From contig NZ_QUAL01000054.1 in the NCBI RefSeq assembly GCF_003579925.1, positions 1 to 64,000 on the forward strand: a DNA stretch of 64,000 nucleotides, in the 5' to 3' direction. Under the pieces are notes generated by a model. That model saw only the letters and a program-made list of their open reading frames with translations, made no database searches and was not told the DNA's origin. This document shows positions 41,437-49,356 of this stretch, piece by piece. The stretch comes from Jiangella rhizosphaerae. GTDB taxonomy: Bacteria; Actinomycetota; Actinomycetes; Jiangellales; Jiangellaceae. How positions within the stretch are numbered: the stretch's first letter is position 1; each line of letters opens with the position of its first letter. Position numbers and translations under genes: made by a program.

Positions 41437-42276
41437 ATGAAGCGCATCGTCATGTCACTGGCCACGGCCGTGGGAGTGGTCGCCCTGGCCGCCGGCACCG
41501 CCACCGGCGCCCAGGGCACCGAGGAGCCGGCGGCCGCGGGCTGGGCCCGGCTGGCGCACCTGTCGCCGGACACCCCGGAGGTCGACGTCAGCCTGACCGG
41601 CCTCGACGGCGAGTCCGTGCTGGAGCTGCAGGACGTCGGCTACGGCGATGTGTCCAACTACGCGCGGCTGCCCGCCGGGACGTACACCGCCGCGATGCGC
41701 CCGGCCGGCGCGCCGGCCGACTCCGAGCCGGTGATCACCGCCGCGGTCGAGATCCAGGACGGCGTCGCGATCACCGTGGCCGCGGTCGGCATGAACGCCG
41801 ACCTCTCCGGCCGGATCCTCGTCGACGACCTGACGGCGCCCGCGGCCGGTCAGGCCAGGGTCCGGCTGATCTCGGCCGCCGTCTCCTCCCCGTCGGTGAC
41901 CGTCACGACCGACACCGGGACGGTTCTGGCCGACGACACCACGTTCGGGACGGCGACGGACTACACCGAGGTGCCCGGCGGCCGCTGGACCCTGGCGATC
42001 AGCAGCGACGCCGGCACCGGCAGCACCGACGTCGACCTCGCCGCCGGCAGCGTCAACACCCTCGTCGTCCTCGACGTCGACGGCGAGCTGAACGTCATCG
42101 GCGTCGTCGACAGCACCGGCACGCCGGAATCCCCGGCCGGTGGGATGCGGACCGGCGGTCGCGGGCTCGACGCCGAGCGGTCCGCCGCGGTTCCGGCGGC
42201 CACGCTCGGGCTGGCGGTGCTCCTGCTGGCCGGTGCCGGCGCCGGGGCCGGTGCCTGGGTGCGCCGGGCGGCATGA
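41437..42276 (+). CDS. DUF4397-domain surface protein
   Basis: Exported protein of 279 residues. A Sec signal (MKRIVMSLATAVGVVALAAGTATGA) is followed by DUF4397 repeats: WARLAHLSPDTPEVDVSLTGL near 33-53, GYGDVSNYARLPAGTYTAAMRPAG near 68-90, and a second half ARVRLISAAVSSPSVTVTTDTG near 140-165. The C-terminus has a membrane helix (AATLGLAVLLLAGAGAGAGAWV) and a short RRAA tail, the layout of a sortase sorting signal but with no LPxTG before it. AGGAGACCGGT precedes the ATG. The class F sortase gene overlaps by 4 nt, a common pairing, so this is its probable substrate or partner. Confidence 0.8.
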   Translation: MKRIVMSLATAVGVVALAAGTATGAQGTEEPAAAGWARLAHLSPDTPEVDVSLTGLDGESVLELQDVGYGDVSNYARLPAGTYTAAMRPAGAPADSEPVITAAVEIQDGVAITVAAVGMNADLSGRILVDDLTAPAAGQARVRLISAAVSSPSVTVTTDTGTVLADDTTFGTATDYTEVPGGRWTLAISSDAGTGSTDVDLAAGSVNTLVVLDVDGELNVIGVVDSTGTPESPAGGMRTGGRGLDAERSAAVPAATLGLAVLLLAGAGAGAGAWVRRAA

Positions 42277-42911
42277 GACGGACCGCGACGGCGCTGGTGG
42301 TCGCTGCCCTGCTGGTGGCGGCCGCCGGCGCCTGCGGTTCCGATGACGGCGCGGTCCCGGCCGCCGGTGGGGCGGCCGGCGGCGGATCGGCTGCGCCCGT
42401 CCCGTCCGGTGCGGTCACGGTGTCCACGCCGTCAGAGCCGGCGACCGGGCCGCGGCCGATCCCCGTCGACGACACCGTGCCGGTGCGGGTGCGGATCCCG
42501 GCGATCGGGGTCGACAGCGCGCTGGAGACGCTGCACCGCGCCGACGACGGCCGGCTGGCCGCTCCGGAAGACTGGCAGACGGCCGGCTGGTTCGCCGGCG
42601 GTCCGATCCCCGGCGCGCCCGGCCCCGCCGTGATCGCCGGTCACGTCGACTCGCCGGACGGCCCCGCGGTCTTCGCCGGCCTCGCCCGGCTCCGCCCCGG
42701 CGACCGGGTGGAGGTCGAGCTCAGCGACGGTGCCGTCGCGGCGTTCGAGGTCGACGGCAGCCGCAGGGTGCCCCAGGCGGACTTCCCCACCGACGAGATC
42801 TACGGCCCGGTGCCCGACCGGCAGCTCCGGCTGATCACCTGCCACACCTTCGACGAGGCGGCCGGCCACTACGTCGACAACCTCGTGGTCTTCGCGACGG
42901 TGACGGGCTGA
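42273..42911 (+). CDS. Class F sortase-like transpeptidase
   Basis: Exported protein of 212 residues. The N-terminal signal ends around AAAGACGSDD and may be a lipoprotein signal. The sortase domain starts near 70 (VPVRVRIPAIGVDSALETL), with catalytic His in VIAGHVDSPDG near 125 and catalytic Cys in LITCHTFD near 190. Sortases also use an Arg beyond the Cys; the remainder here (HTFDEAAGHYVDNLVVFATVTG) contains none, so activity is uncertain. Length and the His-to-Cys spacing fit class F. It probably processes the coupled DUF4397 protein. Confidence 0.82.
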   Translation: MRRTATALVVAALLVAAAGACGSDDGAVPAAGGAAGGGSAAPVPSGAVTVSTPSEPATGPRPIPVDDTVPVRVRIPAIGVDSALETLHRADDGRLAAPEDWQTAGWFAGGPIPGAPGPAVIAGHVDSPDGPAVFAGLARLRPGDRVEVELSDGAVAAFEVDGSRRVPQADFPTDEIYGPVPDRQLRLITCHTFDEAAGHYVDNLVVFATVTG

Positions 42912-42957
42912 GCGCGGCCCGGACCCGCGAAGCCGTTGCTCGGGGATGCATCGTCTT

Positions 42958-42997
42958 GCTGGAGCTCTGCTGTCCGTTCAGACGGCAGAGCTCCAGC
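42958..42997. terminator. Strong bidirectional terminator
   Basis: GCTGGAGCTCTGCTGTC, loop CGTTCA, then GACGGCAGAGCTCCAGC: 17 pairs with one G-U, between the sortase gene and the converging L,D-transpeptidase gene. Confidence 0.85.
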
Positions 42998-43059
42998 GGC
43001 GCGAACGGCCGGCGGGGTTCCGGCGACCGGCTGGGCCCGGCCGCCGTCGCACCCGCGCG

Positions 43060-44208
43060 TCAGGACCAGTAGACGATGACGTCGTCGCCGACGTTGACCT
43101 GGTCGAACAGGGACTCGATAGCATCGCGGTCGCGGACGTTGACGCAGCCGTGCGAGCCGCCGTTGTAGCCGTTGGCGGCGAAGTCGGGCGAGTAGTGCAC
43201 GGCCTGGCCGCGGCTGAAGAACATCGCGAACGGCATCGGGGTGTCGTAGAGCGACGACACGTGGTCGCGCGACTTCCAGTACACCTCGAACTCGCCCTCG
43301 CGGGTCGGCGTCAGCTCGGTGCCGAAGCGGACGTCCAACGTCATGCGGACCTCGCCGTCGATGACCCAGCGCAGGGAGTTCGTCGACTTGTCGATGCACA
43401 GCACCCGGCCGGTGAGGCAGCGCGGGTCGAGGCCGTCGGTGTTGCCGCCGTTGTTCTCGGGCTCGCGGTTGTGCAGTTCGTCGTCGGTGGGGGTGCGGGT
43501 CATCTCGACCAGCTTGTCCCAGGTGCGCTGGTCGACCTCGCCGGTGACGGGGAAGCCACGCTTGTCCTGGAAGCCCTTGACCGACTCGGTGGTGGTGTCG
43601 CCGTACGTGTCGGTGACATCGCCGCTGAACCAGTCGATCTGCTTGAGCCTGGCCTGCAGCTCGCGGACCTGGTCGCCGGTGTCGCCGGGGCCGAGGATCG
43701 TCGGGCCCGGGGTCAGGCGGTTGTGCAGCTCGTCGTCGGTGGGCTCGCGGGTCATGCCGACGAGGGTGTCCCAGGTGACCTGGTCGACGGCGCCGGTGGC
43801 CGGCAGCTCGCGCTTCTCCTGGAACCCGGAGACGGCGGTGACGGTGACGTCGTCGAACTCGCCGGTGATGTCGGGCGCGTACCACGCCAGCTGCTTGAGC
43901 CGGGCCTGCAGCTCGCGGACCTGGTCGCCGCTGGCGCCGGCGGCCATCAGAGCCTCGGGCGTGGGTGTCGTGGTGGGAGTCGGCGTCGGGGTGGCCGTCG
44001 GTGTGGGGGTGGGTGTCGCCGTCGGGGTCGGGGTGTCCGATGGCGGCTGCTCGGACGGCAGCGTCGCGGAGCGGCCGGAGTCCTGTGGGCTGGCCGACGC
44101 CGGCTCGTCGCGGCCGAACTGGTTCAGGCCGATGAGCACGGCCGACACCACAGCGACGGCGAGCACGGCGATGAGCGCACCCACGCCGGCCTTCCTGCCA
44201 CGCGTCAC
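43060..44208 (-). CDS. L,D-transpeptidase with two peptidoglycan-binding domains
   Basis: Cell-wall enzyme of 382 residues. A membrane anchor helix (VGALIAVLAVAVVSAVLIGL, about 8-28) is followed by a Thr-Pro-rich spacer (59-84), two homologous PG_binding_1 domains (about 90-165 and 175-250, each ending in a PTDDELHNR repeat), and the YkuD catalytic domain with YNGGSHGCVNVRD near 355-365, where Cys is the nucleophile. It makes 3-3 cross-links or attaches proteins. GTG start with GGAAGG upstream. It is a single-gene unit; the gap to mshA contains its promoter. Confidence 0.92.
   Translation of the reverse strand: MTRGRKAGVGALIAVLAVAVVSAVLIGLNQFGRDEPASASPQDSGRSATLPSEQPPSDTPTPTATPTPTPTATPTPTPTTTPTPEALMAAGASGDQVRELQARLKQLAWYAPDITGEFDDVTVTAVSGFQEKRELPATGAVDQVTWDTLVGMTREPTDDELHNRLTPGPTILGPGDTGDQVRELQARLKQIDWFSGDVTDTYGDTTTESVKGFQDKRGFPVTGEVDQRTWDKLVEMTRTPTDDELHNREPENNGGNTDGLDPRCLTGRVLCIDKSTNSLRWVIDGEVRMTLDVRFGTELTPTREGEFEVYWKSRDHVSSLYDTPMPFAMFFSRGQAVHYSPDFAANGYNGGSHGCVNVRDRDAIESLFDQVNVGDDVIVYWS
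43957..44034 (-). repeat. Thr-Pro codon repeat in the L,D-transpeptidase gene
   Basis: About 26 codons of alternating Thr and Pro with a few Ala (residues 59-84). Such spacers extend through the peptidoglycan and can change length by slippage. Confidence 0.85.
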
Positions 44209-44355
44209 GATGGTTCCTTCCCCTCCTGACGACGTCCCCTCGACGCCGCTCCCACCCTTGAAGACTCACCAAGCCGGGACCAGGTTGCCGTAATGAGGCG
44301 GCAATCTCCATCACGACTCGGTATCGGTGGCACAGATGTCTCGGGCTTTTCGCGT

Positions 44356-44384
44356 TTATCGAGCTGAATCGGGAGTTATCGAGC
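44356..44384 (+). repeat. Direct repeat upstream of mshA
   Basis: TTATCGAGC occurs at 44356-44364 and 44376-44384, exactly 20 nt apart, in the AT-richer 189-nt gap between the L,D-transpeptidase gene and mshA. Two turns of helix suggest a regulator site or part of the mshA promoter; no clear -10/-35 pair was found. Confidence 0.45.
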
Positions 44385-44397
44385 GAGGGCGCTCACT

Positions 44398-45750
44398 GTG
44401 CCAGGGAATCGGCGGTCGCCGCAGCCGGTTGTGCGAACTGTGATGTCGGGCACGCGCACACCACGCCGGGTGATGATGCTCAGCGTCCACACCTCACCGC
44501 TCGACCAGCCCGGTGGCGGCAACGCCGGCGGCATGAACGTCTACGTCGTCGAGCTGGCCCGCCGGCTGGCCGGTCTGGGCGTCCAGGTCGAGGTGTTCAC
44601 CCGGGCGACGGCGGCCGAGCAGCCGCCGGTGGTCGAGACGGCGCCGGGTGTCCTGGTCCGGCACGTCGCCGCCGGACCGTACGAGCTGCTCCCGGTCGCC
44701 GAGGTGCCGGCGCAGCTGTGCGCGTTCACGTCCGGTGTGCTGCGCGCCGAGGCGAAGCGCCCGCCCGGCTCGTACGACCTCGTCCACTCGCACTATTGGC
44801 TCTCCGGCCACGTCGGCTGGCTGGCGACCAGCCGCTGGGGCGTCCCGCTCGTGCACTCCATGCACACCATGTCCAAGGTGAAGAACCTGTCACTGGCCGA
44901 CGGCGAACAGCCCGAGCCGCGCGAGCGGGAGCTCGGCGAGGAGCAGGTCGTCGCGGCCGCCGACATGCTGGTGGCCAGCACCGACGACGAGGCCGCCCAG
45001 CTGGTCGAGCTGTACGGCGCCGACCCCGCCCGGGTCGCGACCGTCCCGCCGGGCGTCGACCTCGACGTCTTCGCGCCCGGCCCGGCGGCCGCCGCCCGCT
45101 CCCGGCTGGGGCTGCCGGCCGACGCCGTCGTCCTGTTGTTCGCGGGGCGCATCCAGCCGCTCAAGGCGCCGGACGTGCTGGTGCGGGCCGCGTCGCTGCT
45201 CGTCGCGCGCGACCCGGGGCTGCGCGAGCGGCTGGTCGTCGCCGTCGTCGGCGGACCATCGGGGTCGGGCATGGCTGAGCCGCACGCGTTGACGCGGCTG
45301 GCGGACCGGCTCGACATCGCCGACGTCGTCCGGTTCGAGCCGCCGGTGGACCAGCGGGAGCTGGCCGACTGGTACCGCGCCGCCGACCTCACCGCCGTCC
45401 CGTCCTACAGCGAGTCGTTCGGACTGGTGGCGCTGGAGTCGCAGGCCTGCGGCACGCCGGTCGTCGCCGCCGCGGTGGGCGGGCTGCGCACCGCCGTCGC
45501 CCACGACGTCTCCGGCCTGCTGGTCGACAGCCACGACCCCGCCGTCTGGGCCGACGCCGTCGCGGGGCTGATCGGCGACCGCGACCGGCTGCGCCGCCTC
45601 GCCACCGGCGCCGTGGCGCACGCGGCCGAGTTCGGCTGGGACGCCACCGCGGCCCGTATGCTCGACGTCTACACGACGGCGTTGCGGCACCGGCCGGAGG
45701 GGTATGCAATACCGAGGACTCTAGGTGACCGAAGGTCATTGAACGCTTAG
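44398..45750 (+). CDS. mshA: D-inositol-3-phosphate glycosyltransferase
   Basis: First enzyme of mycothiol synthesis: transfers GlcNAc from UDP-GlcNAc to inositol 3-phosphate. GT4 fold, 450 residues. Markers: [29 protein letters not shown] near 24-52, [16 protein letters not shown] near 125-140, [13 protein letters not shown] near 150, [11 protein letters not shown] near 217, [14 protein letters not shown] near 247, and the donor-binding EX7E motif ESFGLVALE near 338. The start is GTG; an internal ATG at 44443 is an alternative. The last 16 residues or so (from GYAIPRTLG) and the TAG stop come from the structured element at 45699, so the natural end was replaced. Confidence 0.92.
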   Translation: MPGNRRSPQPVVRTVMSGTRTPRRVMMLSVHTSPLDQPGGGNAGGMNVYVVELARRLAGLGVQVEVFTRATAAEQPPVVETAPGVLVRHVAAGPYELLPVAEVPAQLCAFTSGVLRAEAKRPPGSYDLVHSHYWLSGHVGWLATSRWGVPLVHSMHTMSKVKNLSLADGEQPEPRERELGEEQVVAAADMLVASTDDEAAQLVELYGADPARVATVPPGVDLDVFAPGPAAAARSRLGLPADAVVLLFAGRIQPLKAPDVLVRAASLLVARDPGLRERLVVAVVGGPSGSGMAEPHALTRLADRLDIADVVRFEPPVDQRELADWYRAADLTAVPSYSESFGLVALESQACGTPVVAAAVGGLRTAVAHDVSGLLVDSHDPAVWADAVAGLIGDRDRLRRLATGAVAHAAEFGWDATAARMLDVYTTALRHRPEGYAIPRTLGDRRSLNA

Positions 45751-45806
45751 TCCTTCGGTCCAGGGCGTAAGCCGACTGGGGAGCGATCGTGCTCATTGCA
45801 TAACCC
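45699..45806 (+). ncRNA. Structured four-helix element, copy B (mshA-ybjN)
   Basis: Same fold as 1865-1966. P1 joins 45699-45710 to 45795-45806 (one G-A mismatch). P2 pairs ACCGA 45711-45715 with TCGGT 45755-45759 and GGACT with AGTCC, capped by GGTGACC-GAA-GGTCATT. P3 is CCAG-GGC-GTAA-GCC-GA-CTGG at 45760-45779; P4 is GAGC/GCTC at 45781-45784/45791-45794. Relative to copy A, bases change on both sides of P1, the P2 extension and the P2 hairpin so that pairing is kept. It ends 32 nt before the ybjN-like gene and contains the mshA stop codon. Confidence 0.7.
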
Positions 45807-45838
45807 GACTTCTGACTAGGGCTCGAGGTGATGACGGC

Positions 45839-46333
45839 ATGACGACCGACGACGGTCCCGCCGCGGTCGTCCGCGCCTATCTGCGCGACTCCGGGCAGCC
45901 GTGGGACGAGCCCGCGCCCGGCGAATTCGCCGTCGAGCTGCCCGGCGACCGCAAGCTGAAGACGTCGTGCGGCCTGGCCGTCCGCGACCACAGCCTGGTG
46001 GTCAACGCGTTCGTCGCCCGCCGGCCCGACGAGAACCACGAGGCCGTCTTCCGCTGGCTGCTCGAGCGCAACGCCCGGCTGTCCGGCATCGCGTTCGCCG
46101 TCGACCCCGCCGGCGACATCTATCTGGTCGGACGGCTCCCGCTGCACGCCGTCACGCCCGACGAGGTCGACCGCCTGCTCGGTGTCGTGCTCGACACCGC
46201 CGACTCCTCGTTCAACACCATCCTCGAGCTCGGGTTCGCCTCGTCCATCCGGCGCGAATGGGAATGGCGGCTGTCCCGCGGCGAGTCCACCCGCAACCTG
46301 GCCGCCTTCGAGCACCTGAAACCGGCACCGTAA
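45839..46333 (+). CDS. YbjN-domain protein
   Basis: Cytoplasmic protein of 164 residues with the YbjN (type III secretion chaperone-like) fold: [72 protein letters not shown] (about 28-100), then a helix with [25 protein letters not shown]. Mycobacteria also keep a YbjN gene between mshA and gpm1, so the order is conserved, but its role is unknown. GAGGTG precedes the ATG. Copy B of the structured element forms most of its upstream region and could serve as its leader. Confidence 0.85.
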   Translation: MTTDDGPAAVVRAYLRDSGQPWDEPAPGEFAVELPGDRKLKTSCGLAVRDHSLVVNAFVARRPDENHEAVFRWLLERNARLSGIAFAVDPAGDIYLVGRLPLHAVTPDEVDRLLGVVLDTADSSFNTILELGFASSIRREWEWRLSRGESTRNLAAFEHLKPAP

Positions 46334-46336
46334 GCT
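46331..46336 (+). promoter_or_regulatory. Possible -10 of gpmA giving a leaderless mRNA
   Basis: TAAGCT (its TAA is the ybjN stop) lies 7 nt before the gpmA ATG; no Shine-Dalgarno is present in between. The layout resembles nadB and lysS. Confidence 0.35.
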
Positions 46337-46343
46337 GACCGTC

Positions 46344-47090
46344 ATGACCTATCGCCTGGTGCTGCTCCGTCACGGCGAGAGCGAGTGGAACGCGAAGAAC
46401 CTCTTCACCGGGTGGGTCGACGTCGACCTCACCGCGGCCGGCGAGGCCGAGGCCCGGCGCGGCGGCGAGCTGCTGAAGGCGCGCGGTGTGCTGCCCGACG
46501 TGCTGCACACCAGCGTGCTGCGCAGGGCCATCCGCACCGCCACCATCACCCTCGACGTCGCCGACCGGCACTGGATCCCGGTGCGCCGGTCCTGGCGGCT
46601 CAACGAGCGCCACTACGGCGCTCTGCAGGGCAAGGACAAGAAGCAGACGCTGGCCGAGTTCGGCGAAGAGCAGTTCATGCTCTGGCGCCGCTCGTACGAC
46701 ACCCCGCCGCCGCCCATCGACCCCGGCGACGAGTACGCGCAGACCGGCGACCCCCGCTACGCCGACCTGCCGCCCGAGCTGCTGCCCGCCACCGAGTGCC
46801 TCGAGGACGTGCTCGGCCGGTTCCTGCCGTACTGGTACGACGCCATCGTGCCCGACCTTCGCCGCGGCCAGACGGTCGCCGTCGTCGCGCACGGCAACTC
46901 GCTGCGGGCGCTGGTCAAACACCTCGACGACATCTCCGACGACGCCATCGCCGGGCTGAACATCCCCACCGGCGTGCCGCTGCTCTACGAGCTGGACGAG
47001 TCGATGCGGCCGGTCACCGCGGGCGGCGAGTACCTCGACCCGGACGCCGCCGCGGCGGCCATCGAGGCGGTCAAGAACCAGGGCCGCTGA
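46344..47090 (+). CDS. gpmA: 2,3-bisphosphoglycerate-dependent phosphoglycerate mutase
   Basis: Glycolytic interconversion of 3- and 2-phosphoglycerate via a phospho-histidine. The 248-residue protein has [26 protein letters not shown] at 5-30 (RHG, His about 11 is phosphorylated), [13 protein letters not shown] near 58, [19 protein letters not shown] near 82-100 (second Arg-Glu set) and [18 protein letters not shown] near 180 (second catalytic His). Length and motifs are those of GpmA. It follows ybjN by 10 nt. A 15-bp hairpin at 47112-47146 ends the transcript. Confidence 0.96.
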   Translation: MTYRLVLLRHGESEWNAKNLFTGWVDVDLTAAGEAEARRGGELLKARGVLPDVLHTSVLRRAIRTATITLDVADRHWIPVRRSWRLNERHYGALQGKDKKQTLAEFGEEQFMLWRRSYDTPPPPIDPGDEYAQTGDPRYADLPPELLPATECLEDVLGRFLPYWYDAIVPDLRRGQTVAVVAHGNSLRALVKHLDDISDDAIAGLNIPTGVPLLYELDESMRPVTAGGEYLDPDAAAAAIEAVKNQGR

Positions 47091-47111
47091 GGCCCGCGTC
47101 CCCATGTCGTC

Positions 47112-47146
47112 AAGGGCGTCACCAGGCTCGACCTGGTGGCGCCCTT
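47112..47146 (+). terminator. gpmA terminator
   Basis: AAGGGCGTCACCAGG, loop CTCGA, then CCTGGTGGCGCCCTT: 15 pairs with one G-U, 22 nt after the gpmA stop. Confidence 0.85.
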
Positions 47147-47151
47147 CATCG

Positions 47152-47168
47152 TCGGACGTATAGTCCGA
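47152..47168. promoter_or_regulatory. Inverted repeat upstream of the FadR-type gene, probable autoregulatory operator
   Basis: TCGGAC-GTATA-GTCCGA, perfect 6-bp arms around an AT-rich centre, 26 nt before the ATG of the GntR gene. Position and symmetry fit autoregulation. Confidence 0.65.
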
Positions 47169-47194
47169 ACAGCGCAGCGAGGGGGAACGAACGC

Positions 47195-47896
47195 ATGGCA
47201 GTGACCGACGTCGCCATCGAGAAGATCAAGCAGATGATCGTCAGTGGCGAGCTGGGCCCTGGCGACCGGCTGCCGCGTGAGGCCGACCTCGCCGAGCGGC
47301 TGGGGCTGTCGCGCAGCTCTCTGCGTGAGGCGGTCCGCGCGCTGTCGCTGATCCACGTCCTCGACGTGCGGCAGGGCGACGGTACCTACGTCACCAGCCT
47401 GTCGCCCCACCTGCTGCTGGACGCGATGGCGTTCGTCGTCGACTTCCACCGCGACGACACCGTCCTGCACTTCCTCGAGGTGCGCCGCGTCATCGAGCCG
47501 GCCGCCGCGGCCATGGCGGCGGTCCGGATGAGCGACGACGACATCGCGAAGCTCGATGAGATCCTGGCGCCGCTGGGCCCCGACACCGGCGTCGAGGAGC
47601 TGGTCGCCAGCGACCTGGAGTTCCACCGGCTGATCGCCGAGGGCTCCGGCAACCCGGTCCTCTGCTCGCTGGTCGAGAGCCTGTCCGGGCCGACGCACCG
47701 GGCCCGGGTCTGGCGGGGCATGACGCAGGAGGCGGCGACGGCCCGGACGCTGGCCGAGCACCGGTCGATCGTCGACGCGATCCGGGCGCGGCAGCCCGAG
47801 GTCGCCCGCTCGTGGGCGACGGTGCACGTGGCGGGCGTCGAGCAGTGGCTGCGCGACGCGCTCACCCCGGCCCGGGACGGCGCCGCCGACCACTAG
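47195..47896 (+). CDS. GntR-family regulator, FadR subfamily
   Basis: Regulator of 233 residues. Winged helix at about 8-70 (GPGDRLPREADLAERLGLSRSSLREAVRALSLIHVLDVRQGDGTYV) and FCD domain at about 85-225 with ASDLEFHRLIAEGSGNPV and TLAEHRSIVDAI, whose D, H, H residues can bind a metal-assisted carboxylate ligand. GAGGGGG precedes the ATG. The effector is unknown. The acetyltransferase gene starts 41 nt downstream and may be co-transcribed. It is a distant paralogue of the regulator at 10802. Confidence 0.9.
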   Translation: MAVTDVAIEKIKQMIVSGELGPGDRLPREADLAERLGLSRSSLREAVRALSLIHVLDVRQGDGTYVTSLSPHLLLDAMAFVVDFHRDDTVLHFLEVRRVIEPAAAAMAAVRMSDDDIAKLDEILAPLGPDTGVEELVASDLEFHRLIAEGSGNPVLCSLVESLSGPTHRARVWRGMTQEAATARTLAEHRSIVDAIRARQPEVARSWATVHVAGVEQWLRDALTPARDGAADH

Positions 47897-47937
47897 CGGC
47901 GGTGCGCGACAATCGTCGAATGCCCAAGGACCGCATC

Positions 47938-48498
47938 ATGCCGATCCATGACCCGGAGCTTCTGACCAGGGGCGAGCGTGTTCTGGGTCCCGAGTTCAGA
48001 GCGATGAGCGAGCGGGTGGTGCGGGTCACGGAACTGACCTCCCGGCTCAACGTCCTCCCGTTCGACGACGAGGCGGGCAAGGCGGCGCTGTTCGAGCAGA
48101 TCCTGGGCCGGCCGCTCCCGGAGCGGGTCACGATCTACCCGCCCTTCTACACCGACCACGGGCTGCGCCTCGACCTGGCGGAGCGGGTCTTCATCAACCA
48201 GAACTGCACGTTCCTGGACTACGCCGGCATCAGGCTGGGCGCGGGCGTCATGGTCGGCCCGAAGGCCACGTTCATCACGATGAGCCACCCGGTGGATCCC
48301 GGCGAGCGGCGTCAGTACCTCGACGGAGCGCCGATCGAGGTGGCGGAGAACGTGTGGATCGGCGCCGGCGCGACGATCCTGCCCGGCGTCAGCATCGGCC
48401 GCGACTCGGTGGTCGCGGCCGGAGCGATCGTCGCCGACGACGTGCCGGCGGCGAGCCTGGTCGCCGGGCCCAAGGGGACCGTGCGCCGTCGGTGGTAG
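47938..48498 (+). CDS. Hexapeptide-repeat O-acetyltransferase (maltose/galactoside type)
   Basis: Left-handed beta-helix acetyltransferase of 186 residues. Repeats are evident from about 75: VFINQNCTFLDYAGIRLGAGVMVGPKATFITMSHPVDPGERR (catalytic His in the SHP segment near 110) and IEVAENVWIGAGATILPGVSIGRDSVVAAGAIVADDVPAASLVAGPKGTVRR. It transfers acetyl from CoA to a sugar hydroxyl. The ATG at 47938 has AAGGA 7 nt upstream; an ATG at 47920 without a ribosome site is an alternative. Substrate unknown. Confidence 0.88.
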   Translation: MPIHDPELLTRGERVLGPEFRAMSERVVRVTELTSRLNVLPFDDEAGKAALFEQILGRPLPERVTIYPPFYTDHGLRLDLAERVFINQNCTFLDYAGIRLGAGVMVGPKATFITMSHPVDPGERRQYLDGAPIEVAENVWIGAGATILPGVSIGRDSVVAAGAIVADDVPAASLVAGPKGTVRRRW

Positions 48499-48505
48499 CG
48501 CGGTT

Positions 48506-49183
48506 TCAGTGGCCGGCCGTGCTGTCGGCCCACTCGATCTCGCCGGTCACCAGGTAGCGCACGTTGATGGCGATGTGGACCGCGTGGTCGGCGAACCGCT
48601 CGTAGTAGCGGCCCAGCAGCGCGATGTCGACGGCCACCTCGACGCCGCGGTCCCACTCGTCGTCGAGCAGCACGGCGAACAGCGACCGGTGCAGGCGGTC
48701 CATCTCGTTGTCGTCGCGCGCCAGCGCCGCGGCGGCGTCGAGGTCGCGGGTGCGCAGCACCTCGACGGCCTTGCTCGACATGTCGCAGGCGGCGCGGCCC
48801 ATGGCGGCGAAGGTCTGGCGCAGCTCATCGGGGACGGCGTGGTCGGGGTAGCGCATCCGCGCGACCTTGGCGACGTGGACGGCGAGGTCGCCCATGCGCT
48901 CGGCGTCGGACGTCGTGCGCAGGGCGGACGTGACGGTGCGCAGCTCCGAGGCGACCGGGCCCTGGGTGGCCATGAGCTCGAGCACCTGCTCGTCGATCTC
49001 GAGCTGGTCGCGGTTGATGCTGGAGTCGGACGCCATGGCCTGCTCGGCAGCGTCGAGGTCGGCCTCGAGCAGAGCCTTGGTGGCCAGGGCCATCAGCTCG
49101 CCGGTCTTGCGGATCATCCCGATCAGGCGGCCGTTGACCTCGTCGAGCTGCTCGTGGTACGCCTCACGCATTGGCTTCGTCAT
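48506..49183 (-). CDS. phoU: Phosphate-signalling regulator PhoU
   Basis: Cytoplasmic PhoU of 225 residues, two copies of a three-helix PhoU domain: MREAYHEQLDEVNGRLIGMIRKTGELMALATKALLEADLDAAEQAMASDSSINRDQLEIDEQ (about 5-65) and AACDMSSKAVEVLRTRDLDAAAALARDDNEMDRLHRSLF (about 128-165), each with the acidic metal-binding E/D-x3-D pattern. It restrains the SenX3/PhoR kinase when phosphate is plentiful. It is divergent from that kinase across a PHO-box-like region. AGG lies just before the ATG at 49183; a start at 49171 is an alternative. Confidence 0.93.
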   Translation of the reverse strand: MTKPMREAYHEQLDEVNGRLIGMIRKTGELMALATKALLEADLDAAEQAMASDSSINRDQLEIDEQVLELMATQGPVASELRTVTSALRTTSDAERMGDLAVHVAKVARMRYPDHAVPDELRQTFAAMGRAACDMSSKAVEVLRTRDLDAAAALARDDNEMDRLHRSLFAVLLDDEWDRGVEVAVDIALLGRYYERFADHAVHIAINVRYLVTGEIEWADSTAGH

Positions 49184-49259
49184 CCTGTCGTCCTCGGGGT
49201 GGGCAGGGTGCTCCCGTCTGATCAGCGTAGGTGCAATTGATGGACGGGCTGCGCCGCAA

Positions 49260-49299
49260 GGTGAATGGGCCGCGAAGTCTCGGTGAACATGCGGCCGAA
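49260..49299. promoter_or_regulatory. PHO-box-like 11-bp direct repeats
   Basis: Units start every 11 nt: GGTGAAT (49260), CGCGAAG (49271), GGTGAAC (49282) and GGCCGAA (49293). On the other strand the best units read GTTCACC and ATTCACC, the PhoP box of Streptomyces. They lie between phoU and the kinase gene and can serve both. Confidence 0.7.
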
Positions 49300-49356
49300 A
49301 TCCCGCCGTGAAGTGTCTTGAAGTGGAGATGAACTCCGCTGTGGCACATACCATCG

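Noticed and set aside
43957-44034. Low-complexity GT-rich repeat as CRISPR or regulatory minisatellite
   Set aside because: It encodes the Thr-Pro spacer in frame with the L,D-transpeptidase; there are no spacers or fixed repeat units.
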